The notes beneath the pieces were generated by a model. The model saw only the letters and a list, made by a program, of their open reading frames with translations. It searched no databases and was not told where the DNA came from. From Kurthia huakuii LAM0618 (GTDB lineage: Bacteria; Bacillota; Bacilli; Bacillales_A; Planococcaceae): a DNA stretch of 64,000 nucleotides. This document shows, one piece after another, positions 1 to 8,262 of this stretch. Where the stretch lies: the NCBI RefSeq assembly GCF_000505545.1, contig NZ_AYTB01000008.1, positions 496,001 to 560,000 of the forward strand. The letters run 5' to 3'. Within the stretch, counting starts at the first letter, position 1. Every line of letters starts with the position of its first letter. A program made the translations under genes and the position numbers.

Positions 1-267
1 ATGATGTTCCGTTTCACAATGCATACGAAAATGTTTTTCTCCGGACAACTCGGTCTCTTCTAAAATCCCTAATGATACGAATGTCGATAAGTTTCGGTAG
101 ATTGTATCATAGCTCATACCAGGGTAATCTTTTTTCATGACATCAAGTAAATCTCGTGCAGTTAAATATTTCTCACTACCTGCAAACATCTCCAAAATTT
201 GTTCACGTTTATCTGTTTTCTTAAAGCCTTGTTCTTTTAATAATTCCCATGCTTTTGATACATTCAT
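1..267 (-). CDS. zur: Zinc uptake regulator, Fur family (3' end outside window)
   Basis: The first 89 residues of a Fur-family repressor are visible; the gene runs off the left edge. The N-terminal winged-helix DNA-binding domain is complete: a basic helix (residues 18-28, KTDKREQIL), then the recognition region around DTIYRNLSTF (54-63), typical of Fur/Zur/PerR. The metal-binding C-terminal half begins at residues 78-89 (EKHFRMHCETEHH), where the first regulatory His residues lie. I call it Zur and not Fur or PerR because it is the last gene of a zinc-type ABC transporter operon, 15 bases after the permease gene, as in the Listeria zurA-zurM-zurR operon. The start is the ATG at 267 with AAAGGAG upstream. 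It probably represses its own operon through the site at 1892-1912. Confidence 0.9.
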   Translation of the reverse strand, partial: MNVSKAWELLKEQGFKKTDKREQILEMFAGSEKYLTARDLLDVMKKDYPGMSYDTIYRNLSTFVSLGILEETELSGEKHFRMHCETEHH

Positions 268-282
268 CGTCTACTACTCCTT

Positions 283-1125
283 TCAGACACTGCGCTTTGT
301 TGCGATTTTTTTCACGAGCATTGCAATTAATAAAATCATAATCGATGTCACAACGATTGTGCCACCTGGTGCTAAATTTAAATAAAACGCCGTAATCAAT
401 CCGACTAGCACGGCCGTTTCACCAAATACAATGGCATAAACAATCGTTTGTTTAAAACTTTTCGCTAAACGAATCGCCGCAGCTACCGGTAACGTAATCA
501 ATGACGATACTAATAAAATACCGACGATGCGCATACTTGCGGCAATGACAAGCGCCGTAATAACCATAAATAACATATGGATTGCCTTTGTGCGCAACCC
601 GCTCGCACGCGCGTATTCAGCATCAAATGATGACACAAATAACTCTTTATAAAATAAATAAATAAAAGCAATAACAACAACTGCGATAATAACGACAATC
701 CATAAATCTTGACGGCTAACAGCAGAGACCGAACCAAATAAATAACTAAATAAATCGGTGCTAAAACCTTGTGCAAGTGAAATAAAAATCGCACTTAACC
801 CAAGTCCTGCTGACATAATAATCGGAATCGCCAATTCTTCAAAATGCTTGTACACGCCGCGAAGTTTTTCAATGAATAACGAGCCGGCCACCGCTGACGC
901 AATCCCTAAATACAGTGGGTTTAACGTTGCTAAGCCAACAAATGTTTGCGATAAATAAAGGCTGCCGGCAATCCCTGCTAATGTCACATGGCTGAGTGCA
1001 TCAGCAATCAATGATAACCGTCTAACAACGATAAATACGCCGAGTAATGGTGCTAAAACACCAATAATCATGCCCGATAAAAAGGCATTTTGTAAAAAAT
1101 CATATTGTAAGATTGCGGCGATCAT
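283..1125 (-). CDS. znuB: Zinc/manganese ABC transporter permease (ABC-3 family)
   Basis: A 280-residue, very hydrophobic protein with about eight membrane segments, the usual size of ZnuB/MntB/ZurM permeases. The family signature RRLSLIADALSHVTLAG at about residues 35-51 is the cytoplasmic loop that contacts the ATPase. It forms the membrane channel for Zn2+ uptake with the ATPase encoded just upstream. The start ATG at 1125 overlaps the end of znuC by 4 bases (ATGA) and has AGGAGG in front, so translation is coupled. No substrate-binding lipoprotein gene (znuA) lies in the operon within this window; it must be elsewhere. Zinc is inferred from the neighbouring Zur; manganese cannot be excluded from the permease alone. 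Confidence 0.92.
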   Translation of the reverse strand: MIAAILQYDFLQNAFLSGMIIGVLAPLLGVFIVVRRLSLIADALSHVTLAGIAGSLYLSQTFVGLATLNPLYLGIASAVAGSLFIEKLRGVYKHFEELAIPIIMSAGLGLSAIFISLAQGFSTDLFSYLFGSVSAVSRQDLWIVVIIAVVVIAFIYLFYKELFVSSFDAEYARASGLRTKAIHMLFMVITALVIAASMRIVGILLVSSLITLPVAAAIRLAKSFKQTIVYAIVFGETAVLVGLITAFYLNLAPGGTIVVTSIMILLIAMLVKKIATKRSV

Positions 1126-1874
1126 GACATGTCCTCCTGTTCAACGGAATAACTATACCACACACTAATTTGTTCCTTCGTTAGCGCTTCATAGCCTTCT
1201 TTTGGGCCATAATAATGGATTTTCCCATTGAGACAGGCAATATTTGTGACAGCGCTCTCTACAACCGTCATATCATGTGTAACAAGTACAACAGTCATGC
1301 CTTCATTATTTAATTTCTCCATTAAGTCATAAAAGATGGCGACATTTTCTTGGTCAACACCAACTGTCGGCTCATCTAAAATTAACATTTTTGGTTTCGC
1401 AATAAGCGCGCGCGCAATGAAGACACGTTGCTGTTGCCCACCGGATAATTCGCCGATATTACGATGTAAATAAGGCAGCATATCGACAGCTTGCAATGCT
1501 TCTTCAATGAGCGTTTGTTGATTGTGCGCTTTGCGTTTAAATAACCCTAATTTTTTCGTTAAGCCGCTTGCAACAACTTCTTTTACCGTTGCCGGAAACC
1601 CGCCATTAAATGCATTTGCTTTTTGTGATACGTAGCCAATCCATTCACGTTTTTTAAATTTTGTCGCTTCTTCGCCAAATAAATGAATCGTTCCTGTCGT
1701 CGGTTTTAATAATCCTAAAATAATTTTTAAAAGCGTCGATTTGCCGGAGCCATTAGGGCCTAATAATGCCACGAAATCCCCTTCGTTAATACTAAGAGAT
1801 AAGTGACTTAATACTTTCGTATAGTCATATTGAAATGATATATTTTGCAACTCAATCAGCGGTTGCTTTATCAT
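1122..1874 (-). CDS. znuC: Zinc ABC transporter ATP-binding protein
   Basis: A 250-residue ABC ATPase with all motifs intact: Walker A GPNGSGKST (39-47), Q-loop around SQK (83-85), signature LSGGQ (143-147), Walker B MLILDEP (163-169) and the H-loop histidine (about 200). It powers the adjacent ABC-3 permease. It is the first gene of the znuC-znuB-zur unit. A sigma-A promoter with 17-base spacing lies at 1923-1951 and a Zur-box-like operator at 1892-1912, so expression should rise when zinc is scarce. The final stretch (about 220-250) is the family's short C-terminal tail and holds no extra domain. Confidence 0.93.
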   Translation of the reverse strand: MIKQPLIELQNISFQYDYTKVLSHLSLSINEGDFVALLGPNGSGKSTLLKIILGLLKPTTGTIHLFGEEATKFKKREWIGYVSQKANAFNGGFPATVKEVVASGLTKKLGLFKRKAHNQQTLIEEALQAVDMLPYLHRNIGELSGGQQQRVFIARALIAKPKMLILDEPTVGVDQENVAIFYDLMEKLNNEGMTVVLVTHDMTVVESAVTNIACLNGKIHYYGPKEGYEALTKEQISVWYSYSVEQEDMS

Positions 1875-1891
1875 ACACTTCTCTTCTTTCT

Positions 1892-1912
1892 AATTCAGAA
1901 TCGTTACGATTT
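1892..1912 (-). promoter_or_regulatory. Zur-box-like operator of znuC-znuB-zur
   Basis: On the minus strand the core reads TCGTAACGATTCTGA (1909-1895), close to the Bacillus Zur box TCGTAATnATTACGA, with flanking AAA and ATT. It contains the perfect 6-1-6 palindrome AATCGT-A-ACGATT. It sits just downstream of the -10, over the expected transcription start, where a repressor would block initiation. Confidence 0.7.
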
Positions 1913-1922
1913 ACAAATATTT

Positions 1923-1951
1923 AGTATAGCGAAAAAGAATTCCCTTGTAAA
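1923..1951 (-). promoter_or_regulatory. Sigma-A promoter of the zinc operon
   Basis: Minus strand: -35 TTTACA (1951-1946), 17-base spacer, -10 TATACT (1928-1923). It lies between the nfo terminator and znuC. Confidence 0.75.
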
Positions 1952-1982
1952 GGGAAAGTACTTACTTTTATATACGCGCATT

Positions 1983-2007
1983 AAAAAAGGTTGGTTTGTG
2001 ACCAACC
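1983..2007 (-). terminator. Intrinsic terminator after nfo
   Basis: Minus strand: GGTTGGT stem, loop CACAA, ACCAACC, followed by six T. It begins 9 bases after the nfo stop codon. Confidence 0.85.
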
Positions 2008-2016
2008 TCCATTTTA

Positions 2017-2904
2017 TTAACCGCGAAGCGCATCAATTTGCTCTGGCTTAAAAATACCCGTACGCAACATCTCGATTTCATATAAGTACGGCGCTTTTGT
2101 ATTCTTTTTATCTGGTCCTACCCACGGTGTTTCTAAAATTTTCGGCACCGCTTCAAACGCTTCATGATGAACGACACGGTGTAATGCATCAAAGCCAATA
2201 TGACCAAAGCCGATATTTTCATGACGATCCTTATGTGCACCACGTTCATTTTTACTATCATTAATGTGTAACACTTTAATGTTTTTCAAACCGATATAAT
2301 GTTCAAACTCCGCCAATACGCCGTCTAAATCATTGACAATATCATAACCCGCATCATGGGTATGGCACGTATCAAAACATACCGACAAGCGCTCATTATG
2401 ATGGACGCCATCAAAGATTTGTGCTAGTTCCTCAAACGTACGTCCACATTCAGAGCCTTTCCCTGCCATTGTTTCAAGAGCGATTTGCACCGGTGAATCG
2501 ACCGCTAATACGGTATTTAAGCCTTCGATAATTCTTTTAATGCCGACGTCAGCCCCCGCACCAACATGCGCACCTGGATGCAAGACGATTTGTGTAGCAC
2601 CTAGCGCTTCTGTACGTTCAATTTCCTTTTGTAAAAACTCGACACCTAATTCAAAGACAGCAGGTTTTGTTGTATTCGCTAAATTAATAATATACGGTGC
2701 ATGAACGACAAGTTCTTGAATGCCGTGTTCTTCCATATGCAATTGCCCTGAAATAATGTTTAGTTCTGCAATATCTTTACGGCGTGTATTTTGCGGTGCG
2801 CCAGTATAAACCATCATCGCAGTCGCATTGTATGTTGTGGCTTCTTCACTTGAACCTAATAACATTTTTTTACCACTCATTGAGACATGTGATCCAATTA
2901 GCAT
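2017..2904 (-). CDS. nfo: Deoxyribonuclease IV (AP endonuclease)
   Basis: Endonuclease IV cleaves the backbone 5' of abasic sites in base excision repair. The 295-residue protein is a TIM barrel of normal family length with the trinuclear zinc-site ligands in order: H68 (VVHAPY), H109 (VLHPGAH), E144 (LETMAGKG), D178/H181 ([12 protein letters not shown]), H213 (LHINDSK), D226/H228 (HKDRHENIG) and E258 (LETPW). The order cshB-nfo matches yqfR-yqfS of B. subtilis. The start is the ATG at 2904 with GGAGG upstream. A possible own promoter (2972-2980) and a hairpin in the leader separate it from cshB. Confidence 0.95.
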   Translation of the reverse strand: MLIGSHVSMSGKKMLLGSSEEATTYNATAMMVYTGAPQNTRRKDIAELNIISGQLHMEEHGIQELVVHAPYIINLANTTKPAVFELGVEFLQKEIERTEALGATQIVLHPGAHVGAGADVGIKRIIEGLNTVLAVDSPVQIALETMAGKGSECGRTFEELAQIFDGVHHNERLSVCFDTCHTHDAGYDIVNDLDGVLAEFEHYIGLKNIKVLHINDSKNERGAHKDRHENIGFGHIGFDALHRVVHHEAFEAVPKILETPWVGPDKKNTKAPYLYEIEMLRTGIFKPEQIDALRG

Positions 2905-2930
2905 TTAAAAATCCTCCAATTCAACAAAAG

Positions 2931-2955
2931 AAACGCGCTTATAATGAGCGCGTTT
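2931..2955 (-). terminator. Hairpin between cshB and nfo
   Basis: Nine-bp perfect stem AAACGCGCT/AGCGCGTTT around a 7-base loop. On the minus strand it is followed by TTTCTTTT, so it can end cshB transcripts. If the promoter at 2972-2980 is used it lies in the nfo leader and could act as an attenuator. Confidence 0.6.
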
Positions 2956-2971
2956 CGTTTTTTCTATAAAA

Positions 2972-2980
2972 ATTATACCA
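2972..2980 (-). promoter_or_regulatory. Possible extended -10 promoter for nfo
   Basis: Minus strand TGGTATAAT, a perfect extended -10 element, but with no good -35. It lies between the cshB stop and the nfo leader hairpin. Confidence 0.4.
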
Positions 2981-3009
2981 ACATTCATACAGCTTTCACA
3001 TGAATATGC

Positions 3010-4314
3010 TTATTTTGAACGTTGACGATTACGTTTACGACGTTCTTTTTTCTTGATTTTGTCCATTTCCCAGCGCATATTACGTTTGTACCCTGGTTTG
3101 ACTTTTTTCGGTTTACGTACTTTTGATTTTGCAATACGATCGATTTCGTCTTCTTTACGTTCACGTTTTTCACGTGCATGACGTTCTTTCATATCAACAA
3201 GTTCACCGTTTTTAATATCTTTTGGTTTAAATTCGATACCGAATTTTTCAACCTCGACGATGCGGTGTTCTTCAGATGGTTCAAAGATTGTGATAGCTAA
3301 ACCTTTATTACCTGCACGCGCTGTACGACCTACGCGGTGAACGAAAAACTCTAATTCTTGTGGTAGCTCATAGTTAATGACATGCGACACGCCTGGAATA
3401 TCAATACCTCGTGCAGCAAGGTCTGTTGCAACGATATATTGGAATTCTAAGTCGCGTACTTGTTTCATCATTTTTTTACGTTCACGCGGCGTTAAATCTC
3501 CATGAATACGTCCTGGACGAATGCCATTATATGATAAGAAATTCGCTACATAATCGGCTTGTTTACGCGTATTCACGAAAATAATCGCTAAATATGGATT
3601 AATCGTTTTTGTAATTTCTAATAACTTTTCATTTTTTGATTTAGAACGCGTCGGAACTAAATAGAAATCTAAATTTTCTGCTACCGGGCGTTTGTCATTC
3701 ATTTCGATATGCACTGGTGATTCCATGTATTTACGCAAGAACGGTTGTAAGCTTTCTGGTACCGTTGCAGAGAATACATACATCTCTAGTGTTTCAGGCA
3801 TTTGGCTCGCAAATGTATCGATTTCTTCAATAAATCCTAAATCGAATGCTAAATCTGCTTCATCGACTACAAGAATATTCGCTGTGTGGACAAGCAACGC
3901 TTGCTCGTTCACTAAATCGCGAATACGTCCTGGTGTCCCTACGACGATTTGAGGTTGCGTTTTTAGTTTATCGATTGAGCGTTGTTTATCTGTACCACCA
4001 ATAAATAACTTCGTATTGATATCCGAACCTTCAACAAGTTTGTTTAATTCGATATGAATTTGTGTTGCTAATTCACGTGTTGGTGCTGCAATAACAGCTT
4101 GCACTTCTTGTTTGTCTTCCACAATACGTTGCACGATTGGAATTAAGAAACTATGCGTTTTCCCCGTACCTGTATGTGCTTGGCCAATAGCGCTTTTTCC
4201 TTTTAAAATTAGCGGAATCATTTCTTTTTGAATCGGTGTTGGTTCCGTAAAACCTAAAGTTGCGATTGCTTCACGCAAAAATGGTTTAAATTGATAATCT
4301 GTGTACTTTGACAT
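3010..4314 (-). CDS. cshB: DEAD-box ATP-dependent RNA helicase CshB
   Basis: A 434-residue DEAD-box helicase with every core motif: Q motif near residues 9-31, motif I AHTGTGKT (46-53), Ia PTRELA, Ib TPGR, II DEAD (151-154), III SAT (182-184), IV around FVNTR, V TDLAARGID, VI HRVGRTAR (326-333). The tail after about residue 370 is rich in Lys and Arg and probably binds RNA. Known CshB proteins unwind RNA in cold shock, ribosome assembly and mRNA turnover. The position between nfo and ispH is that of B. subtilis yqfR (cshB). The start ATG at 4314 has AAGGAG upstream. It is divergent from ispH. Confidence 0.93.
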   Translation of the reverse strand: MSKYTDYQFKPFLREAIATLGFTEPTPIQKEMIPLILKGKSAIGQAHTGTGKTHSFLIPIVQRIVEDKQEVQAVIAAPTRELATQIHIELNKLVEGSDINTKLFIGGTDKQRSIDKLKTQPQIVVGTPGRIRDLVNEQALLVHTANILVVDEADLAFDLGFIEEIDTFASQMPETLEMYVFSATVPESLQPFLRKYMESPVHIEMNDKRPVAENLDFYLVPTRSKSKNEKLLEITKTINPYLAIIFVNTRKQADYVANFLSYNGIRPGRIHGDLTPRERKKMMKQVRDLEFQYIVATDLAARGIDIPGVSHVINYELPQELEFFVHRVGRTARAGNKGLAITIFEPSEEHRIVEVEKFGIEFKPKDIKNGELVDMKERHAREKRERKEDEIDRIAKSKVRKPKKVKPGYKRNMRWEMDKIKKKERRKRNRQRSK

Positions 4315-4429
4315 TTCGTCACTCCTTACTTCATTCCCTCATTGTAACATGCTTCCGTTCGAGAATCCATTTGACTATAATAACTTTTTGTACGTTTTTC
4401 GTCAATAATTTTTTCAACTAAGCAAAACT

Positions 4430-4458
4430 TTGTATAACGTAAAAACGTTCGTTATAAT
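4430..4458 (+). promoter_or_regulatory. Promoter of ispH
   Basis: -10 TATAAT (4453-4458) is perfect; the -35 TTGTAT (4430-4435) is weak, with a 17-base spacer. It lies in the divergent cshB/ispH interval, about 60 bases before the ispH start. Confidence 0.55.
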
Positions 4459-4520
4459 AGAACCGATGAACGTTTCTTTGTTTTATATAAGGAAACAACT
4501 CGAAAGGAGTTAATTAATTT

Positions 4521-5489
4521 ATGAAAGTCACAAAAATTACACCGCGCGGATATTGCTATGGTGTTGTCGATGCGATGGTTATTGCACGCAATGCTGCATT
4601 AGATAAATCATTACCACGACCAATCTTTATTTTAGGGATGATCGTCCACAATAAACATGTCACAGACGCATTTGAACAAGATGGCATTATCACATTAGAC
4701 GGTCCAAATCGCTTAGATATTTTAAATCAAGTGGACACAGGTACTGTTATTTTCACTGCCCACGGTGTATCACCAGAAGTTCGTGAATTAGCACGTAAAA
4801 AAGGTCTTGTCTCAATCGATGCTACTTGCCCAGACGTTACGGTTACACATACGTTAATTGAGGAAAAAACAGCAGAAGGCTACGATATTATTTACATCGG
4901 TAAAAAAGGCCATCCAGAACCAGAAGGCGCTATTGGTGTTGCACCAGATCACGTCCACCTTGTCCAAACGATCGCTGATATTGAAACGCTTAATTTAACA
5001 AATGATAAATTACTCGTGACAAACCAAACGACAATGAGTCAATGGGATGTTATGAGTTTAATGCAAACGTTAACATTAAAATACCCTACGATTGAAGTGC
5101 ACGAAGAAATTTGCCTTGCCACACAAGTTCGTCAAGAAGCTGTTGCCAACCAAGCTGGCGCTACCGATTTATTAATCGTTGTAGGCGACCCACGCAGCAA
5201 CAACTCAAACCGCTTAACACAAGTGTCAGAAGAAATCGCTGCCACACCATCGTATCGTATTGCAGACATTTCCGAATTAAAATTAGAATGGTTAGAAGGC
5301 GTTGAAAATGTGGCGGTAACAGCAGGTGCCTCTACACCAACACCAATCGTTAAAGAAGTCATTAAGTTTTTAGAACAATATGATGTTGAAAATCCTGAGA
5401 CACACGTGATTGAACGCCATGTTACACTCGATAAAATTTTACCGAAAATTAAAACACCAAAACCGGTAGAACGTATTGAACCTTATTAA
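4521..5489 (+). CDS. ispH: 4-hydroxy-3-methylbut-2-enyl diphosphate reductase
   Basis: IspH makes IPP and DMAPP in the last step of the non-mevalonate (MEP) isoprenoid pathway. The 322-residue protein has the three [4Fe-4S] cysteines C12 (GYCYGV), C103 (DATCPDV) and C198 ([10 protein letters not shown]), substrate-binding histidines H43, H81 and H131, and the catalytic Glu in GHPEPEG. The later motif [10 protein letters not shown] also fits. The start ATG at 4521 follows AAAGGAG. It is a monocistronic rightward gene ended by the strong hairpin at 5546-5585. The organism therefore uses the MEP route. Confidence 0.95.
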   Translation: MKVTKITPRGYCYGVVDAMVIARNAALDKSLPRPIFILGMIVHNKHVTDAFEQDGIITLDGPNRLDILNQVDTGTVIFTAHGVSPEVRELARKKGLVSIDATCPDVTVTHTLIEEKTAEGYDIIYIGKKGHPEPEGAIGVAPDHVHLVQTIADIETLNLTNDKLLVTNQTTMSQWDVMSLMQTLTLKYPTIEVHEEICLATQVRQEAVANQAGATDLLIVVGDPRSNNSNRLTQVSEEIAATPSYRIADISELKLEWLEGVENVAVTAGASTPTPIVKEVIKFLEQYDVENPETHVIERHVTLDKILPKIKTPKPVERIEPY

Positions 5490-5545
5490 TATTGCAAAAA
5501 AGAGGCTCGGACATACGTGTAACAACGCCCTCTCAGATGAGCATA

Positions 5546-5585
5546 AAAAAACCGGAATCGCGCTGTGGCGCGGTTCCGGTTTTTT
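5546..5585. terminator. Strong bidirectional terminator between ispH and nif3-like gene
   Basis: Eighteen-bp stem (5546-5563 with 5568-5585, one G-T wobble) with a 4-base loop; A6 on one side and T6 on the other make it work in both directions. It is enclosed by a second, outer 12-bp inverted repeat, AAAAAAGAGGCT (5496-5507) and AGCCTCTTTTTT (5625-5636). Confidence 0.9.
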
Positions 5586-5640
5586 GTTATGAACGCTAAA
5601 AAGGAACAGGAACTGTTTTGTAAAAGCCTCTTTTTTATGT

Positions 5641-6762
5641 TTAGATAAATTGGAACGGTTCTGTTGATAATGCAGATGGCACAAACTCGACTTGTAATTG
5701 TTTGTCGTTACATAATGCTGTCATTTTTGACACGACACCTTGCTTCATCACACTTTCAACATGATGACCCGGGTCCACGACATGCAAGCCAATTGCTTCG
5801 GCATCTTGCGCAACGTGGAAATAAATATCTCCGGTCACATAAACATCAGCCCCAGCACGTTTGGCAGCCTGTACATATTTATTACCATCGCCGCCAAGCA
5901 CTGCTACTTTTTCAACAGTATCTTCTAAGCTACCAACAACGCGCACGGCTGGTACGTGTAGAGATGTTTTGACATGTTGTGCAAACGCTTCTAATGTCAT
6001 CGGCTTTTCTAACGTACCAATACGTCCTAAACCCATCGTTTTCGCGGCCGTTTCTAATTTAACCAAATCAAATGCCACTTCTTCATATGGGTGTGAATTG
6101 TACATCGCACGTAACACTTTATTTTTTGCGTTCTCTGGCACGACCACTTCAACCTTCACTTCAGGCTCCGTGTGCATTTTTCCAACAGCGCCCGCAAACG
6201 GTTCAGCACCTTGTTGTGCACGGAATCGTCCTTCACCTACTGACGTAAAGCTACACGCCTCATAAAGACCTATTTCACCAGCGCCAGCACCGGCTAATGC
6301 TTGGCGTAATACTTCAGCATGTGTTTGCGGTACAAAAATTGCTAACTTGTATAGCGTTTCTTCATAGCTCGGCACAAGCACCTCACGTTGTTGAATCTGT
6401 AACGCATCGGCTAATAAATCATTGACGCCACCATCTGCGACATCTAAATTCGTATGTGCCGCGTAAACCGCCACGTCATGTTTAATCAACTTTTCAAATA
6501 ATTGACCTTGTGGTGTATCCGTACGTAAATTAGCTAATTTACGGAAAATAGGTGGATGATGCGCGATGATTAGTTCACATCCTGCGGCAATCGCTTCATC
6601 GACTACAGCCGCATTAACATCTAGTGTCACGAGCACTTTTGTGACTGCTTTGTTTAACGTACCAACGGCCAATCCAATTGGGTCGCCATCCATGGCAGCA
6701 ATTTTCTTTGGAGACCAACTTTCAAAAATTTGAATAATTTGTTGACCATTCGTTTGTTTCAC
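5641..6762 (-). CDS. Nif3/YbgI (DUF34) family dinuclear metal protein
   Basis: A 373-residue member of the Nif3-like family (B. subtilis YqfO has the same length). Visible metal-site motifs are IIAHHPPIFR (His68-His69), AAHTNLD (Asp107) and DPGHHVES (His333/His334, Glu336). The family's PII/CutA-like insert lies at about residues 137-236 between the two halves of the metal domain. The biochemical role is unsettled; annotations as GTP cyclohydrolase 1 type 2 are by similarity only. The reading frame stays open upstream to 6873, but homology begins at VKQTNGQQII and a GTG start at 6762 has AAGGAG upstream, so I chose it. That GTG shares one base with the trmK stop (TAGTG), so the two are translationally coupled. 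Confidence 0.88.
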   Translation of the reverse strand: MKQTNGQQIIQIFESWSPKKIAAMDGDPIGLAVGTLNKAVTKVLVTLDVNAAVVDEAIAAGCELIIAHHPPIFRKLANLRTDTPQGQLFEKLIKHDVAVYAAHTNLDVADGGVNDLLADALQIQQREVLVPSYEETLYKLAIFVPQTHAEVLRQALAGAGAGEIGLYEACSFTSVGEGRFRAQQGAEPFAGAVGKMHTEPEVKVEVVVPENAKNKVLRAMYNSHPYEEVAFDLVKLETAAKTMGLGRIGTLEKPMTLEAFAQHVKTSLHVPAVRVVGSLEDTVEKVAVLGGDGNKYVQAAKRAGADVYVTGDIYFHVAQDAEAIGLHVVDPGHHVESVMKQGVVSKMTALCNDKQLQVEFVPSALSTEPFQFI

Positions 6763-7457
6763 TATGCAAGCACTCCTTCTACCGCTTCGATTTGTGTTAA
6801 TAATTGTTGTTTTTTCGCTAAAATCGCAGCTGTTTGCTCCGCTTTTTCGATATTTTTTAATACGGTATGCCACTGTGCAATTTCATGTGTCCATTTTTCA
6901 ACAAATACATCATTGCGCTCGGCCATCAATTTTTCACCTAATAATAATTCAAGTTCCGACAACGGTTTTTGGCCGCGTTCTAGCACGAGAATTTCATAGA
7001 TTTTACCGTCTTCTTTAATAATCGCTTCATCAACAATCATAAAATCATGATCAATCGCCCATTCACGAATGGCGATAGCATGAATATTCGGCTGTAAAAT
7101 GAGGCGCTCTACACCGTCAAGTCCTTGTGGATAATGATTTAAAATAGAGGCAATTAATGGTCCCCCCATCCCAGCAATCGTAATCGCTGTCACGCCATCT
7201 TCTGCGTGAATCGCTTCTAATCCATTTGCTAGGCGCACCGTAATTTGTTGTTGCAATTGTTCGCGTTGCACTTCATGGCAAGCAGAGTCATACGGTCCTT
7301 TCACAACTTCTCCGGCAATCGCTGTTGTTACAACACCTTGATTTACTAAATAACAAGGTAAATAGGCATGGTCTGAACCAATATCGGCAACAACGGCATT
7401 TTGTGGTACAAAAGCGGCCACTGTTGCTAAACGTTTTGATAATTTTTGGGCATTCAT
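6762..7457 (-). CDS. trmK: tRNA (adenine(22)-N(1))-methyltransferase
   Basis: TrmK methylates N1 of A22 in the D-loop of tRNAs using S-adenosylmethionine. The 231-residue protein has the class I SAM motif VADIGSDHAYLPC (about 23-35), the family motif AGMGGPLIASIL, and a helical C-terminal part (about 160-231). Gene order trmK (yqfN)-yqfO is conserved in Bacillales. The start ATG at 7457 follows GGGAGG, with a slightly long spacing. A perfect inverted repeat at 7476-7495 lies directly upstream. Confidence 0.9.
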   Translation of the reverse strand: MNAQKLSKRLATVAAFVPQNAVVADIGSDHAYLPCYLVNQGVVTTAIAGEVVKGPYDSACHEVQREQLQQQITVRLANGLEAIHAEDGVTAITIAGMGGPLIASILNHYPQGLDGVERLILQPNIHAIAIREWAIDHDFMIVDEAIIKEDGKIYEILVLERGQKPLSELELLLGEKLMAERNDVFVEKWTHEIAQWHTVLKNIEKAEQTAAILAKKQQLLTQIEAVEGVLA

Positions 7458-7475
7458 AAAAAGCTGTGCCCTCCC

Positions 7476-7495
7476 TTCGATACCATTGTATCGAA
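7476..7495. promoter_or_regulatory. Perfect inverted repeat upstream of trmK
   Basis: Arms TTCGATAC and GTATCGAA around CATT. On the minus strand the repeat contains TACAAT, a -10-like hexamer, and ends next to the trmK ribosome binding site. It could be an operator or a leader hairpin; no regulator is recognised. Confidence 0.4.
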
Positions 7496-7536
7496 TTTCA
7501 AGTTTTTTTCATAGAGAAATAGCCGCAAAAAATAAG

Positions 7537-7559
7537 ACAAACCTCGTTAAGAGATTTGC
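7537..7559 (-). terminator. Probable terminator after the small membrane protein gene
   Basis: Minus strand GCAAATCTC, loop TTAAC, GAGGTTTGT, then CTTATTTTTT. The stem has one mismatch and wobble pairs, so it is weaker than its neighbours. Confidence 0.6.
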
Positions 7560-7566
7560 CGTATTT

Positions 7567-8112
7567 TTATAAAAAGAAACCAAATAAAATAATAACTGCT
7601 AAGCCTAAATATCCTGAAATTGTAAAATAAATTAATGTCATTTTTGTACCTAACAATAACCACGTCACACAGTTCGCTACGAGCACGCTATACATCACCC
7701 ATATATTTCCTGGCGCAAACATACTAGCAATGCGCACACTTAGCGCAAAGAGCAATAATGCTGCTACCGCAAAAGCAAGTGTTTGCATTACTTTCGTCGT
7801 TGCCCCTTTAAATGTCATATAAATAATTACAGCGATTGCTAGCACACTCATCGCAATTGGAATCGCGATATATTGTGCGCTAAATATATACATCATCGCA
7901 ATAATCATCATCGCTAACAATGCCGCCACACCATAAAGTATCCATGCTTTTGATAAAGGCAGCCGTTTTGCCGACTCGTCCTGTTGGTCACTATCATCGT
8001 CGCCACCTGTATACAGCGTTGTTAAAAAGTCGCAGTAATGCTCTGGCAGTAATTTATTCGTTTTCCAAAAGGCAATTTCTTTTAAAATCGTTTCTTTTTT
8101 CTCCTCTTGCAC
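7567..8112 (-). CDS. Hypothetical membrane protein
   Basis: About 181 residues. The first 60 are soluble and charged (KKETILKEIAFWKTNKLLPEHYCDFL, then an acidic GGDDDSDQQDES stretch). The rest is about five or six hydrophobic segments with short loops. No enzyme motif is seen and I do not recognise the family. An ATG at 8142 is in frame but has no ribosome binding site; the GTG at 8112 follows GGAGG with a 7-base gap and is preferred. It stands alone between the sigA terminator and its own weaker terminator. In B. subtilis the slot between yqfN and sigA holds the cytochrome gene cccA; this protein has no CxxCH motif and is not a replacement by homology. Confidence 0.6.
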   Translation of the reverse strand: MQEEKKETILKEIAFWKTNKLLPEHYCDFLTTLYTGGDDDSDQQDESAKRLPLSKAWILYGVAALLAMMIIAMMYIFSAQYIAIPIAMSVLAIAVIIYMTFKGATTKVMQTLAFAVAALLLFALSVRIASMFAPGNIWVMYSVLVANCVTWLLLGTKMTLIYFTISGYLGLAVIILFGFFL

Positions 8113-8228
8113 CGTCATCCCTCCACTAGTATATCCTTTCATTGTACAAGAAATGAAAAATAAAAGGTATATTGCTTCACTTCTATTATCGGTACAAGTC
8201 CTTTTGTCCTTTAATTTTTATTAAAAAA

Positions 8229-8255
8229 AGAGACTGCATACACGATGCAATCTCT
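8229..8255 (-). terminator. Intrinsic terminator of the dnaG-sigA operon
   Basis: Minus strand AGAGATTGCAT, loop, ATGCAGTCTCT then seven T, directly after the sigA stop codon. Confidence 0.9.
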
Positions 8256-8262
8256 TCATTTA

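Noticed and set aside
6763-6873. N-terminal extension of the Nif3-like gene
   Set aside because: It lies inside trmK in another frame; the GTG at 6762 has a ribosome binding site and the homologous start.
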